NCBI GenBank assembly: GCA_002344135.1
Contig: DDTO01000002.1
Location: 174,794-238,793 of the forward strand
DNA length: 64,000 bases
DNA from: Chthonomonas sp. UBA2362
Lineage (GTDB): Bacteria; Armatimonadota; Fimbriimonadia; Fimbriimonadales; Fimbriimonadaceae
Reading direction: 5' to 3'
The notes under the pieces were generated by a model that saw only the letters and a program-made list of their open reading frames with translations, was not told the origin of the DNA and searched no databases. Both the position numbers and the translations under genes were made by a program. Below, in pieces: positions 34,254 to 41,892 of this stretch. The stretch's first letter is position 1; each line of letters begins with the position of its first letter.

Positions 34254-35606
34254 TCAGCCCGATCGGATGAGGGCGAGGAGCTCGGCGGTCTTGGCCTCCA
34301 TGAGCGAGCGGTCGCCGCGGGCTTCGACGTTGAGGCGAATCACCGGTTCGGTGTTGGAGCCGCGCAGGTTGAAGCGCCAGGTGGGATATTCGACGCTGAG
34401 ACCGTCGAGGCGGTCGATCTGCCCGTCCGCGTAGGCGGCCTCGATCTTGGCGAGGGTGGCGGGCACGTCCTCGACTTCGGAGTTGATCTCGCCGCTGCAG
34501 GGGTAGTTGCGGATCATCTCCCCCACGAGGTCGGCGAGGGGCCTTCCGGTGGCGGAGACGAGCTGGGCGATGAGGAGGAGAGGGATCATGCCGCTGTCGC
34601 AGTACCAGTGGCCCTTGAAGTAGTGGTGGGCGCTCATCTCGCCGCCGTACACCGCGTCCTCGGCGCGCATCTTCTCCTTGATAAAGGCGTGGCCGCTCTT
34701 GCAGACGACCGCGCGCCCGCCCAAGCGCGAGACGATGTCGATCGTGTTCCAGGTGAGGCGGGGGTCGTAGATGATCGTCTGGTTTGGGTTCTGCTGGAGG
34801 AAGGCTTGGGCGAGGAGGCCGACGATGTAGTAGCCCTCGATGAAGTTGCCTTCGCCGTCGAAAAAGAAGCAGCGGTCGTAGTCGCCGTCCCACGCGACGC
34901 CGAGATCGAAGCCTCCCTCGCGCATGCGGGCCTCGACGGGGGCGCGGGATTCTTCGAGGATCGGGTTCGGGACTCCGTTGGGGAAGCGGCCATCCGGGTC
35001 GAAGCGCATCCGCTCGACCTGGAGCGGCAGATGGGGAATCAGGGCGTCCATCGCGACCCCGGCTGCGCCGTTGCCGGCATCGGCGAGCACCTTGAGGGGC
35101 GCGAGCCGTCCGACGTCGACGAACCCGAGCAGGTGCTGGACGAAATCGGCGTAGACGTTGCGCCGCTCGAAGCCGCCGGTTTGCTCGCCGTTCTCCGGCC
35201 AGTTTCGCTCGTAGGCCTCGCGCTCGATGTCGAGAAGGCCCGAGTCGCTGCTGATGGGCCGGCTCTCAGTGCGGACCATCTTCATGCCGTTGTATTCGGG
35301 CGGATTGTGGCTAGCGGTGATCATGATGCCGCCGTCGTAGCCGTAGGCGGCGGTCGCGAAGTAGACCATCTCGGTTCCGATGAGCCCGAGATCGACGACC
35401 GAGACGCCCTCGGCGTTCAGCCCCTTGGTGAGGGCCGTGGCGAGTTCGGGACCGGAGAGGCGGATGTCGTAGCCGAGGCAAACCGTTCGGGGCTGCACGC
35501 ATCGGGCGTAGGCTCTCCCGATGGCGTAGGCGAGCGCCGGATTCAGTTCAGAGGGCACCTTGCCCCGGACGTCGTACGCTTTGAAGCAAGGGAGGTATCG
35601 GCCCAT
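34254..35606 (-). CDS. Phosphomannomutase/phosphoglucomutase family enzyme
   Basis: 450 residues. The catalytic phosphoserine loop is ITASHNPPEYNG, the Mg2+ loop is DGDYDRC, the sugar-binding loop is GEMSAHHYF, and the C-terminal phosphate loop is RGSNTEPVIRL. GEMSAHHYF and SKxxH-type spacing match ManB/AlgC (phosphomannomutase) more than GlmM. It interconverts mannose/glucose 6-phosphate and 1-phosphate for nucleotide-sugar and polysaccharide synthesis. It is co-directional with the proteasomal ATPase, so the pair probably forms an operon, though no functional link is known. Confidence 0.92.
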   Translation of the reverse strand: MGRYLPCFKAYDVRGKVPSELNPALAYAIGRAYARCVQPRTVCLGYDIRLSGPELATALTKGLNAEGVSVVDLGLIGTEMVYFATAAYGYDGGIMITASHNPPEYNGMKMVRTESRPISSDSGLLDIEREAYERNWPENGEQTGGFERRNVYADFVQHLLGFVDVGRLAPLKVLADAGNGAAGVAMDALIPHLPLQVERMRFDPDGRFPNGVPNPILEESRAPVEARMREGGFDLGVAWDGDYDRCFFFDGEGNFIEGYYIVGLLAQAFLQQNPNQTIIYDPRLTWNTIDIVSRLGGRAVVCKSGHAFIKEKMRAEDAVYGGEMSAHHYFKGHWYCDSGMIPLLLIAQLVSATGRPLADLVGEMIRNYPCSGEINSEVEDVPATLAKIEAAYADGQIDRLDGLSVEYPTWRFNLRGSNTEPVIRLNVEARGDRSLMEAKTAELLALIRSG

Positions 35607-35668
35607 TCCGGGGCTAAGTTTAGCCTATGACCCCCGCAGGGGCTAGCCTCCGGGCCCCCCGGTTCGGT

Positions 35669-35685
35669 TACAATTCGCGCGGAGG
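35669..35685 (+). promoter_or_regulatory. -10 box and ribosome-binding site of the outer-membrane protein gene
   Basis: TACAAT (35669-35674) is followed by GGAGG (35681-35685), 8 nt before the ATG. It is a normal leadered start. Confidence 0.5.
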
Positions 35686-35693
35686 TACCTGAT

Positions 35694-36263
35694 ATGGATT
35701 TCAGCATGCGTTCGGCTCTCCTCGTCGGCTTCCTGGCCGCCACGATGGCGGCATTCGCCGACGGTACGACCAAGGCGGATGATCCGCGCGTCGATCGTCC
35801 GTTCAAGTTCACGATCGGCTTCTTTGCGCCGACATGGAACGACGACGACGCCTCTCGCGACACTGGTTTCACGGGTTCGATCGGGTGGTCGTTCATCCGA
35901 ACCCAGCAAGCCGGATTCGAACTGGAGGCCCGTTACACGGCCTACAAGATCAAGATGTTCGGTGATAGCGAGACGTTCAGCAGCGGCACGTTCTTCCTCA
36001 ACGGCTATGGCCGCTTCGGGATGACGACCCGGGACGGCACCACGGCGTGGAGCCCGTGCTTCTTCGCAGGAGTCGGTGCAGGTGTTGGAACCGGCCGCGT
36101 GACCGTCGGAGGCGTCGACTTCGGCAAGCGGAACGGTTCTTTCGTGTGGCAGGCCTTCGCGGGCTACGAGTTCACCGAGCACGTGTTCGCTCAGGTTCGC
36201 TATCAGGGTGGCCAAGAGGACGTGCACCGCGGTTGGGGCCTCGAGATCGGCTTTCGCTTCTAG
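35694..36263 (+). CDS. Outer-membrane beta-barrel protein
   Basis: 189 residues with a signal peptide (MDFSMRSALLVGFLAATMAAFA). The mature chain alternates polar and hydrophobic/aromatic residues, with glycine-rich turns (GVGAGVGTGRVTVGG), and ends EIGFRF, the terminal phenylalanine expected of BAM-inserted barrels. Eight strands (an OmpA/OmpW-like size) would fit. The organism is therefore likely to have an outer membrane. There is no close neighbour on the same strand except rplY about 110 nt away. Confidence 0.82.
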   Translation: MDFSMRSALLVGFLAATMAAFADGTTKADDPRVDRPFKFTIGFFAPTWNDDDASRDTGFTGSIGWSFIRTQQAGFELEARYTAYKIKMFGDSETFSSGTFFLNGYGRFGMTTRDGTTAWSPCFFAGVGAGVGTGRVTVGGVDFGKRNGSFVWQAFAGYEFTEHVFAQVRYQGGQEDVHRGWGLEIGFRF

Positions 36264-36288
36264 GGCATTCACTCGTAGAGAGGAAGTC

Positions 36289-36321
36289 GCGCCCCGGAGC
36301 GACCGGTTCGCTGCGGGGCGC
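36289..36321 (+). terminator. Hairpin after the outer-membrane protein gene
   Basis: A 7-bp GC stem (GCGCCCC/GGGGCGC) plus a further 6-bp stem with one mismatch and an ACCGGTT loop, 25 nt past the stop. No T-tract. Confidence 0.5.
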
Positions 36322-36376
36322 TAGGGGTTGCCCGGACGCGTCATAATAGGCCCACACCCGATTCGTGGAGGATTCG

Positions 36377-37000
36377 ATGGCAAAGTTAATCGTTCAAGAG
36401 CGCACGGAGGCAAACCCCAAACGGCTTCGACGGCAGGGCATCGTGCCTATCGGCCTGATCTCAAAGGGTACCGACACCCGCAAGGTCCAGGCCTGGGCCG
36501 GCGACGTTCGCGACGCGCTGATGCACCCCGACGACCACGGCATGATCGAGCTGACGGTCGACGGCGAGAAGAAGCCCAGAAGCGTGATGGTCAAGCACAT
36601 GGAGCTCGAGCCGGTCACCCGGAACCTGCTCACGGTGACGTTTATGGAGGTCGCCAAGGACGACGTGCTCGTCATCGACGTGCCGGTCACCGCGCTGGGA
36701 GAGCCACCCGCGATCGCTGCCGACGGCGCGATGCTGCTGGCGCCGACCGACCATATCAAGATCAAGGGCAAGGCGGGAATCCTCCCCAATCACATCGAGG
36801 TGGACATCTCCGGCCTCGAAGTGGGCCAGAGCATCGATGCCGAGAACATCCAGCTTCCGAACGGAGTCGAGTTGATCAGTTCCCCGGCCGCCACCATCTT
36901 CGCGCTGCATGCGGCAAAAGTGCAGTCTCTCGAGACCGAGACTGTCGAGGAAGGTCCTTCCGAGCCACAGTTGGTTTCGGACGCGGCCTCGGATGAGTAG
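36377..37000 (+). CDS. rplY: 50S ribosomal protein L25/Ctc
   Basis: 207 residues, the long (TL5/Ctc) form: an N-terminal 5S rRNA-binding domain (LIVQERTEANPKRLRRQGIVP, with the conserved arginine-rich G-x-VP motif) and a C-terminal beta domain (IKIKGKAGILPNHIEVDI) with an acidic tail. It binds 5S rRNA in the 50S subunit. GGAGG lies 5 nt before the ATG at 36377. pth, which often follows rplY, is at 62.1 kb here, so that linkage is broken. Confidence 0.95.
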   Translation: MAKLIVQERTEANPKRLRRQGIVPIGLISKGTDTRKVQAWAGDVRDALMHPDDHGMIELTVDGEKKPRSVMVKHMELEPVTRNLLTVTFMEVAKDDVLVIDVPVTALGEPPAIAADGAMLLAPTDHIKIKGKAGILPNHIEVDISGLEVGQSIDAENIQLPNGVELISSPAATIFALHAAKVQSLETETVEEGPSEPQLVSDAASDE

Positions 37001-37025
37001 CGCTTCAGACTCGAATATCGATGAA

Positions 37026-37069
37026 GCGGCCCTTGCCTCCGACATCCGGAGGCGAGGGCCGCTCTTCTT
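37026..37069 (+). terminator. Rho-independent terminator of rplY
   Basis: A 16-bp stem with one G·T pair (left 37026-37041, right 37047-37062), a 5-nt ACATC loop and then TCTTCTT. This is a standard intrinsic terminator. The remaining 140 nt up to the response-regulator stop shows no gene. Confidence 0.85.
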
Positions 37070-37212
37070 GGGGGGCGGGGATCGATGGCGCCTTTGCTCG
37101 CTCGGGCACGTTCGGCTCGCTCTTTGCTTGAAGTGCGCGGAGAAGGGCCTGAGTCTTGGCGAGATCCGACACCGTCATCACTCGAGATTATCGGCCGGAC
37201 GTGCCGACATCT

Positions 37213-37623
37213 TTACCGTAGCGAAGAACCGCTGCCGTCGACCCCTAGCCAGTACTCACCGATGAGCCGCACGGCATCCTGGTAGGCCTCGTATTCGACG
37301 GGCTTCTGGACGTAGCTGTTTGCGCCGAGGGAGTAGCTTCCTTCGACGTCGCGTTCCTCGTTCGAGGAGGTCAGGATGACCACGGGAACCACCCGCAGAC
37401 GATCGGTCGATCGGATAAAGCGAAGCACATCGAGGCCGCTCACCTTAGGAACTTGGATGTCGAGGACGATCAGATCGGGCTCCGAGTCCGCGAGCCAGTC
37501 GATCGCAGCTTGACCGTCACGAGCCACATGGACGTCGATTCCAGGCAACCGACGAAACGCCCTCAACGTGAAGAGTTCGTCGTCGGGGCTGTCTTCCAGC
37601 AGCAGGACCTTTCGCTTTCGCAT
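37213..37623 (-). CDS. Single-domain response regulator (CheY/Rcp1-like)
   Basis: 136 residues forming one receiver domain: acidic pocket E10-D11 with D14-D15, phospho-acceptor D55 in LIVLDIQVPK, T85 in ILTSS, and K107 in VQKPV. There is no output domain. The two-aspartate D-D-E start and the -PVEYEAY helix 5 match Rcp1-type receivers that pair with GAF/PAS kinases. The ATG is on the minus strand, divergent from the GAF gene next door. The partner kinase is unknown; the soluble kinase at 26-27.7 kb is a candidate by type only. Confidence 0.93.
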   Translation of the reverse strand: MRKRKVLLLEDSPDDELFTLRAFRRLPGIDVHVARDGQAAIDWLADSEPDLIVLDIQVPKVSGLDVLRFIRSTDRLRVVPVVILTSSNEERDVEGSYSLGANSYVQKPVEYEAYQDAVRLIGEYWLGVDGSGSSLR

Positions 37624-37731
37624 TGCGATGACCGGATAAGTAGACTAAAGAGGATTATAACAGACTCGAAAGGTCCTACCGAGGAGCGTGACCTATCCGT
37701 TTGCATTTTCCGGCTGGTAAAGTCACGTGGA

Positions 37732-38211
37732 ATGGTTCTTCCCGACCGAGCCGACCGCATTGTCTCCGCAGTCTCCGATAGTCCTCTCTATGGCCGCGAT
37801 CTTCGGGCGTTCGCGATGGACCTGCTCTCGAAAATCGAAGGATACGAGTGGGTGGGTGTCTACCGCCTCGAGGGCGAAACCCTCGTCCTGGATGAGTTCG
37901 TCGGCCCGCCTACCGACCACATCCGGATCGAGATTGGCCAAGGGGTCTGCGGCACCGCGGTTGCCCAGCGCAAGAACCAGATCGTCGACGATGTTCGCGA
38001 ATCAGACAACTACCTTTCCTGCAGTACCGAAACGCGGAGCGAAATCGTCGTATTGATTTGGCGGCAAGGCACTATCGTGGGTCAGATCGACGTGGATGGG
38101 CATCAGGTCGGCAACTTCGATCACACCGATGAAGAACTGCTCGAGGCCGTCGGCGAAGTGCTCTCGCAGAAGTGGCACTACGAGGCCGCAGTCATGAACG
38201 AAGAAGGTTAG
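37732..38211 (+). CDS. GAF-domain protein, fRMsr/YebR-like
   Basis: 159 residues from the ATG at 37732, 8 nt after GGTAAAGT. The GAF fold aligns by eye with free-methionine-(R)-sulfoxide reductase: GQGVCGTAVA, then SCSTETRSEIVV, then GQIDVDGHQVGNFD. Two of the cysteine positions used by YebR (one in VCGTA, one in SCST) are present; the third does not appear. It may reduce free Met-R-SO or be a small-molecule-binding relative. No partner gene is linked. Confidence 0.78.
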   Translation: MVLPDRADRIVSAVSDSPLYGRDLRAFAMDLLSKIEGYEWVGVYRLEGETLVLDEFVGPPTDHIRIEIGQGVCGTAVAQRKNQIVDDVRESDNYLSCSTETRSEIVVLIWRQGTIVGQIDVDGHQVGNFDHTDEELLEAVGEVLSQKWHYEAAVMNEEG

Positions 38212-38217
38212 GGCGCC

Positions 38218-39204
38218 CTACCAGCGGATGAGGTTCGCACCCCAGACGAGGCCGGCCCCGAAACCCACCGTCATGACGACCATCCCGCGACGCAGCCGCC
38301 CCGACTTGGACGCTTCATAGAGTCCGATCGGGATCGATGCCCCGCTGGTATTGCCGTAACGCTCGACATTCAGGAAGACCTTCTCATCGGGCAACCCGAG
38401 GCGCTTGGCCGCAGACTCGATAATCCGAAGGTTCGCCTGGTGGGGGACGAAGAGGTCGATATCGGCGGCGTCCATGCCCGCTTGCTGGAGTACCCTGCAG
38501 CAGGCGTCCCCCATCGCGGTGACGGCGAAGCGATAAACCTCCGAACCGGCCATATAGATGGCCTGGCGGACATCCTGGGTAGCAGGGTCCCAGGCCGGGT
38601 AGCGCGAGCCGCCTGCTTGGAGGTCGATGTGCCGAGCTCCATCGCCGTCGGCGAGAAGGACGGTCTCGATGAGGCCGCGATCCGTCCCTTCTTCTGCACG
38701 GAGAACCACCGCTCCCGCACCATCGCCGAAGAGGACGCAGGTCGACCGGTCGGTCCAGTCGACGAACCGAGTAAGGGTGTCCGAGCCGATAACGAGGACA
38801 GTTCGAGCGTGGCCCGCCTCGATCATCGAGCCAGCGACGCTCAGCGAATAGATGAAGCCCGCACATGCCGCGCCCACATCGAAGGCGCCGGCCCTCTTTG
38901 CGCCGATCGCGCTTTGGACGAGGCAGGAAGTCGAGGGAAAGAGCATGTCGCCGGTGACGGTCCCGCACACGACGAGGTCCAGCTCCGATGGGTCGATCTT
39001 AGCGTCGGCAAGGGCTTCTTGCGAGGCGGCGGTGGCGAGGCCACTGTTGGAGTCACCGGGGCCGCAAATGCGTCGTTCGCGGATGCCCGTGCGCTGCATG
39101 ATCCACTCGTCGGTGGTGTCGACCATACGCTCGAGGTCCGCATTCGTCAGAACCTTGGAAGGCAATGCGTGACCGATGCCCTGAACAACCGCGCGGATGG
39201 CCAT
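38218..39204 (-). CDS. fabH: 3-oxoacyl-ACP synthase III
   Basis: 328 residues of the thiolase superfamily. The catalytic triad is visible: C114 (GAACAGF), H255 (VPHQANLR) and N285 (RYGNTSGAS). TDEWIMQRTGIRERR near the N-terminus and the GFGAGLVWG ending are FabH hallmarks. It condenses acetyl-CoA (or a branched acyl-CoA) with malonyl-ACP to begin fatty-acid synthesis. It is not beside plsX/fabD here. The ATG is 6 nt after CATAAT. Confidence 0.95.
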   Translation of the reverse strand: MAIRAVVQGIGHALPSKVLTNADLERMVDTTDEWIMQRTGIRERRICGPGDSNSGLATAASQEALADAKIDPSELDLVVCGTVTGDMLFPSTSCLVQSAIGAKRAGAFDVGAACAGFIYSLSVAGSMIEAGHARTVLVIGSDTLTRFVDWTDRSTCVLFGDGAGAVVLRAEEGTDRGLIETVLLADGDGARHIDLQAGGSRYPAWDPATQDVRQAIYMAGSEVYRFAVTAMGDACCRVLQQAGMDAADIDLFVPHQANLRIIESAAKRLGLPDEKVFLNVERYGNTSGASIPIGLYEASKSGRLRRGMVVMTVGFGAGLVWGANLIRW

Positions 39205-39210
39205 CGTTGC

Positions 39211-39216
39211 ATTATG
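39211..39216 (-). promoter_or_regulatory. -10 box of fabH, leaderless arrangement
   Basis: CATAAT lies exactly 6 nt before the fabH ATG. Confidence 0.5.
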
Positions 39217-39224
39217 GACCGCTC

Positions 39225-39788
39225 TCAGCCAGCCGCTCCTGCGAGGCCGAGGGCATCCGCATTCTCGCGCAGCGCCGTAATCACGTTCGCGATGTGGTCT
39301 TCGAGGGGGAGTCCGATCTCGTCGGCCCCGGCATTCACTTCGTCCCGGTGCACTCCGGCGGCGAAGGCTGGCTGCTTGAGTTTCTTGACCACGCTGGACA
39401 CCTCGACTTCGTATATCGACTTGCTGGGCCGGACGTAGGCGACCGCCATCACGAAGCCCGACAGTTCATCACAGGCGTAGAGGTGGTGTTCGAGCGCGGA
39501 TTGTCGGGGGATACCCAGTGCGTCGTTGTGTGAGCCGATCGCCCGGACCAAGTCGGCCGGCCACCCTTCTGCTTCGAGGAGCCGCATTCCCCAGCCAGGA
39601 TGGTCGTCCGGGTGCTGTTCGTAGTCGAAGTCGTGAAGCAAGCCCACGATCCCCCATGTCTCCTCGTCTTCACCTCGCTTACGGGCGTACCATCTCATGG
39701 CAGTTTCGACGGCGAGGCAGTGTCGCCGTATGGACTCGGACTCGGTGTGGGCGTGGAGCAGGCGAACGGCCTCTTCGCGGGTCGGCAT
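39225..39788 (-). CDS. HD-domain phosphohydrolase
   Basis: 187 residues from the ATG at 39788. The HD motif is GLLHDFDYEQHPDD, preceded by RRHCLAVE (first metal histidine) and followed by IGSHNDALG and CDELSGFV (later metal ligands). The family includes HDIG nucleotide phosphohydrolases of unknown substrate. It is the last gene of a four-gene minus-strand operon, 11 nt after the DUF255-like gene; a metabolic or proof-reading role is possible, but nothing specific can be stated. Confidence 0.88.
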   Translation of the reverse strand: MPTREEAVRLLHAHTESESIRRHCLAVETAMRWYARKRGEDEETWGIVGLLHDFDYEQHPDDHPGWGMRLLEAEGWPADLVRAIGSHNDALGIPRQSALEHHLYACDELSGFVMAVAYVRPSKSIYEVEVSSVVKKLKQPAFAAGVHRDEVNAGADEIGLPLEDHIANVITALRENADALGLAGAAG

Positions 39789-39799
39789 CTCGGCAGAGT

Positions 39800-41887
39800 T
39801 TACGGCATGAGGCTCGTGAGACGGGCCGCAGCTTCGTCGATCCCGATCGGTCCCGTGATCGTTCCTTTGGTCCAAAGGTAGATTCCCGGCTTGATCAGAC
39901 GATCGGTAACTGAACCGTAGAGCGGCGTCACGAAAGCAGTCGGGGCCATCGCCGACAGACGCCTTGACGTTTGCACCGATCCCGCGCCCGTCACGATCGC
40001 AAAGCGGTCGCGCGTTGTCATCCAGGCCGCGCAAAAATAACCCGAAGAACGGGTCCCCATGGCGGCGGCGGGATTCGCGAGCCGGCGGGTCCAGTTCACG
40101 GCGGTCGCGAAAAATGCCTTGCCGTCGGCTGTCCGATCGGGGAGGCACCGGAGAACCGCGGCATATTGGAACAGGACGCGGATCGCCATGCCGCTCGCCG
40201 ATTCGGAGGTGTCATCGCACAGTTGCGGCGCGCGGACATCGGGTGGAATGGGCTGAATCTCTTCGAAGAGCCCGAAATCGGGCAGGCTGCTCTCGCGGTC
40301 GGTGAAGATCTCGAGCGCGCGCCGGAGGATACGGGTGCCGTCTTCCACTGCTCGCAGATCGCCGTACGCGAGATGGCGCTGCATCGCCGCATCGGCGTAG
40401 GCCAGGTAGTCGACCAGGCTGCGTGCGCCGGTTCTCTGGGCCTCGAGCGAGTGAACCACGTCATCGACACCGGCGCGAAACTTGCCGAGCCGAGCATACA
40501 GGTCGTCGCCGCCGGCCAGTATCTTCGGGTCGTCCAGCAGCCGGCCGGCCTCGAACATACGGGCGGCAACGAAGGCGTTGACGTCGAGCAGCCGGGCCCC
40601 ACCGTATCGGACCGCGACGTCGGCCTTGGAGGCGCGCAGTCGACCGAGGTATTCGTCCATTTCGGTTCGTCGCTTATCGAACGTGGCGCGGTCGGGCAGG
40701 TAGGGCACCATAAGCGGGTTGGTGATCGGATCGAGGCCAAGATTCTCGGCCAGCCAACTTCGCTCGGCGGCGCTAAATCGCGACTCGGTCGTGCCGCCCC
40801 TGAGAAAATGACCAGCGAAGCTGTTGCGGGCACTGCGTCGATCGGGGCCTTCGTCGCCGATCCGATATCCGCGAACGAGACCTCCATCGCGGAAGCCTTC
40901 GTTGAGGCAGCGGAAGGTGCGTTCGACGAGTGAGCGGTACAGCGGATCCTGGCGTCGGCACCAGGCGGCGGCGAGCAGCGCCATCATCTCGGCGTTCTGA
41001 CGCGCGAGCTTGTCGAACTCCACCAGCTTCCAATCCTCACCGTCGGCCAGGCGGAAAAAGCCGCCGTCGATCCAGTCGACGATGGGCGTGAAGAGGACGG
41101 GCTCGAGCGTCGCGCGAAGGAGCTCGGTCTCTCCGAGGAGCATGAGGTAGCGCCAGCTGCTCGGTCGAAGAACCTGGAACCGATTCACCGGAAAGCCACC
41201 AAAGGAGTTCGCGCCGCGGCGGATCGCGAGAAGGTGTTGTTCGAAGTCCGGCGTCGACTCCGGGCTCTTGGTCAGAACATCGAAGTCGGCTTTCTGTTCG
41301 ACTCCCGGCCTCAGTGTCGACGAGTCCGACCGGAGACCTTCCCAAAGTCGTTTGGACTCGCGCAACTGGGTGACCATGAAGGCATAGTCGATCTTCTGAT
41401 CCGGTGTTTCACGCAGGGCCCAATCGAACAGTCTCTGCTGGGGATCGAGAATCCAGATCTGAAAGCCGGGCTCGAAGCCGAGGGTCGCGCGGCTTACCGG
41501 TAGGAAGGCAGAGACCCACTCCCGGCGCTCGGACGCATCAACTCGGATGCACACGAAGTCCATTCTCAACCGATCGACGACATCGGTGTTCGTGAAGATG
41601 GTGGCATCGGCCAATCGGCCGGTTGCGCTCCATCCGGAGGACACGAGGAGGAAGATCGGCCGGTCGCGGCGTCGCGCCTCGGCGAACGCTTCCGATCCCA
41701 TCGGCCACCAGGGCACGGTCTGGTAAGCGCCAGCCTGCAGATAGTCCGAAGCTTCCGCCGCAAGACGGTTGGGAGGGCCTGGAGGGATGGTCCGCCGGCC
41801 CACCCGCACGAGAAGCCAGGCGCCGACGAGGACGGTCATCACGAGGGTAACCGCCGGGTATGCCGAGCGCTTCATCGACCGCGGCAT
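39800..41887 (-). CDS. DUF255/YyaL-like membrane-anchored protein lacking its CxxC
   Basis: 695 residues from MPRSMKRSAYP, 5 nt after the lipoprotein stop. An N-terminal transmembrane segment (AVTLVMTVLVGAWLLV) is followed by a thioredoxin-fold DUF255 domain (RDRPIFLLVSSGW...DFVCIRVDASERREW). In normal family members (YyaL/SPATA20) the motif is STCHWCH; here it reads SATGRLA, so the redox cysteines are gone. The rest is the helical six-hairpin-like barrel (LEPVLFTPIVDWIDGGFFRL, FDKLARQNAEMMALLA). A binding or scaffold role is more likely than thiol chemistry. Confidence 0.75.
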   Translation of the reverse strand: MPRSMKRSAYPAVTLVMTVLVGAWLLVRVGRRTIPPGPPNRLAAEASDYLQAGAYQTVPWWPMGSEAFAEARRRDRPIFLLVSSGWSATGRLADATIFTNTDVVDRLRMDFVCIRVDASERREWVSAFLPVSRATLGFEPGFQIWILDPQQRLFDWALRETPDQKIDYAFMVTQLRESKRLWEGLRSDSSTLRPGVEQKADFDVLTKSPESTPDFEQHLLAIRRGANSFGGFPVNRFQVLRPSSWRYLMLLGETELLRATLEPVLFTPIVDWIDGGFFRLADGEDWKLVEFDKLARQNAEMMALLAAAWCRRQDPLYRSLVERTFRCLNEGFRDGGLVRGYRIGDEGPDRRSARNSFAGHFLRGGTTESRFSAAERSWLAENLGLDPITNPLMVPYLPDRATFDKRRTEMDEYLGRLRASKADVAVRYGGARLLDVNAFVAARMFEAGRLLDDPKILAGGDDLYARLGKFRAGVDDVVHSLEAQRTGARSLVDYLAYADAAMQRHLAYGDLRAVEDGTRILRRALEIFTDRESSLPDFGLFEEIQPIPPDVRAPQLCDDTSESASGMAIRVLFQYAAVLRCLPDRTADGKAFFATAVNWTRRLANPAAAMGTRSSGYFCAAWMTTRDRFAIVTGAGSVQTSRRLSAMAPTAFVTPLYGSVTDRLIKPGIYLWTKGTITGPIGIDEAAARLTSLMP

Positions 41888-41892
41888 GGCCT

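Noticed and set aside
36909..37265. 118-codon plus-strand frame spanning the end of rplY and its terminator
   Set aside because: It includes the 16-bp terminator stem and has no domain; the region is better explained as a terminator and spacer.
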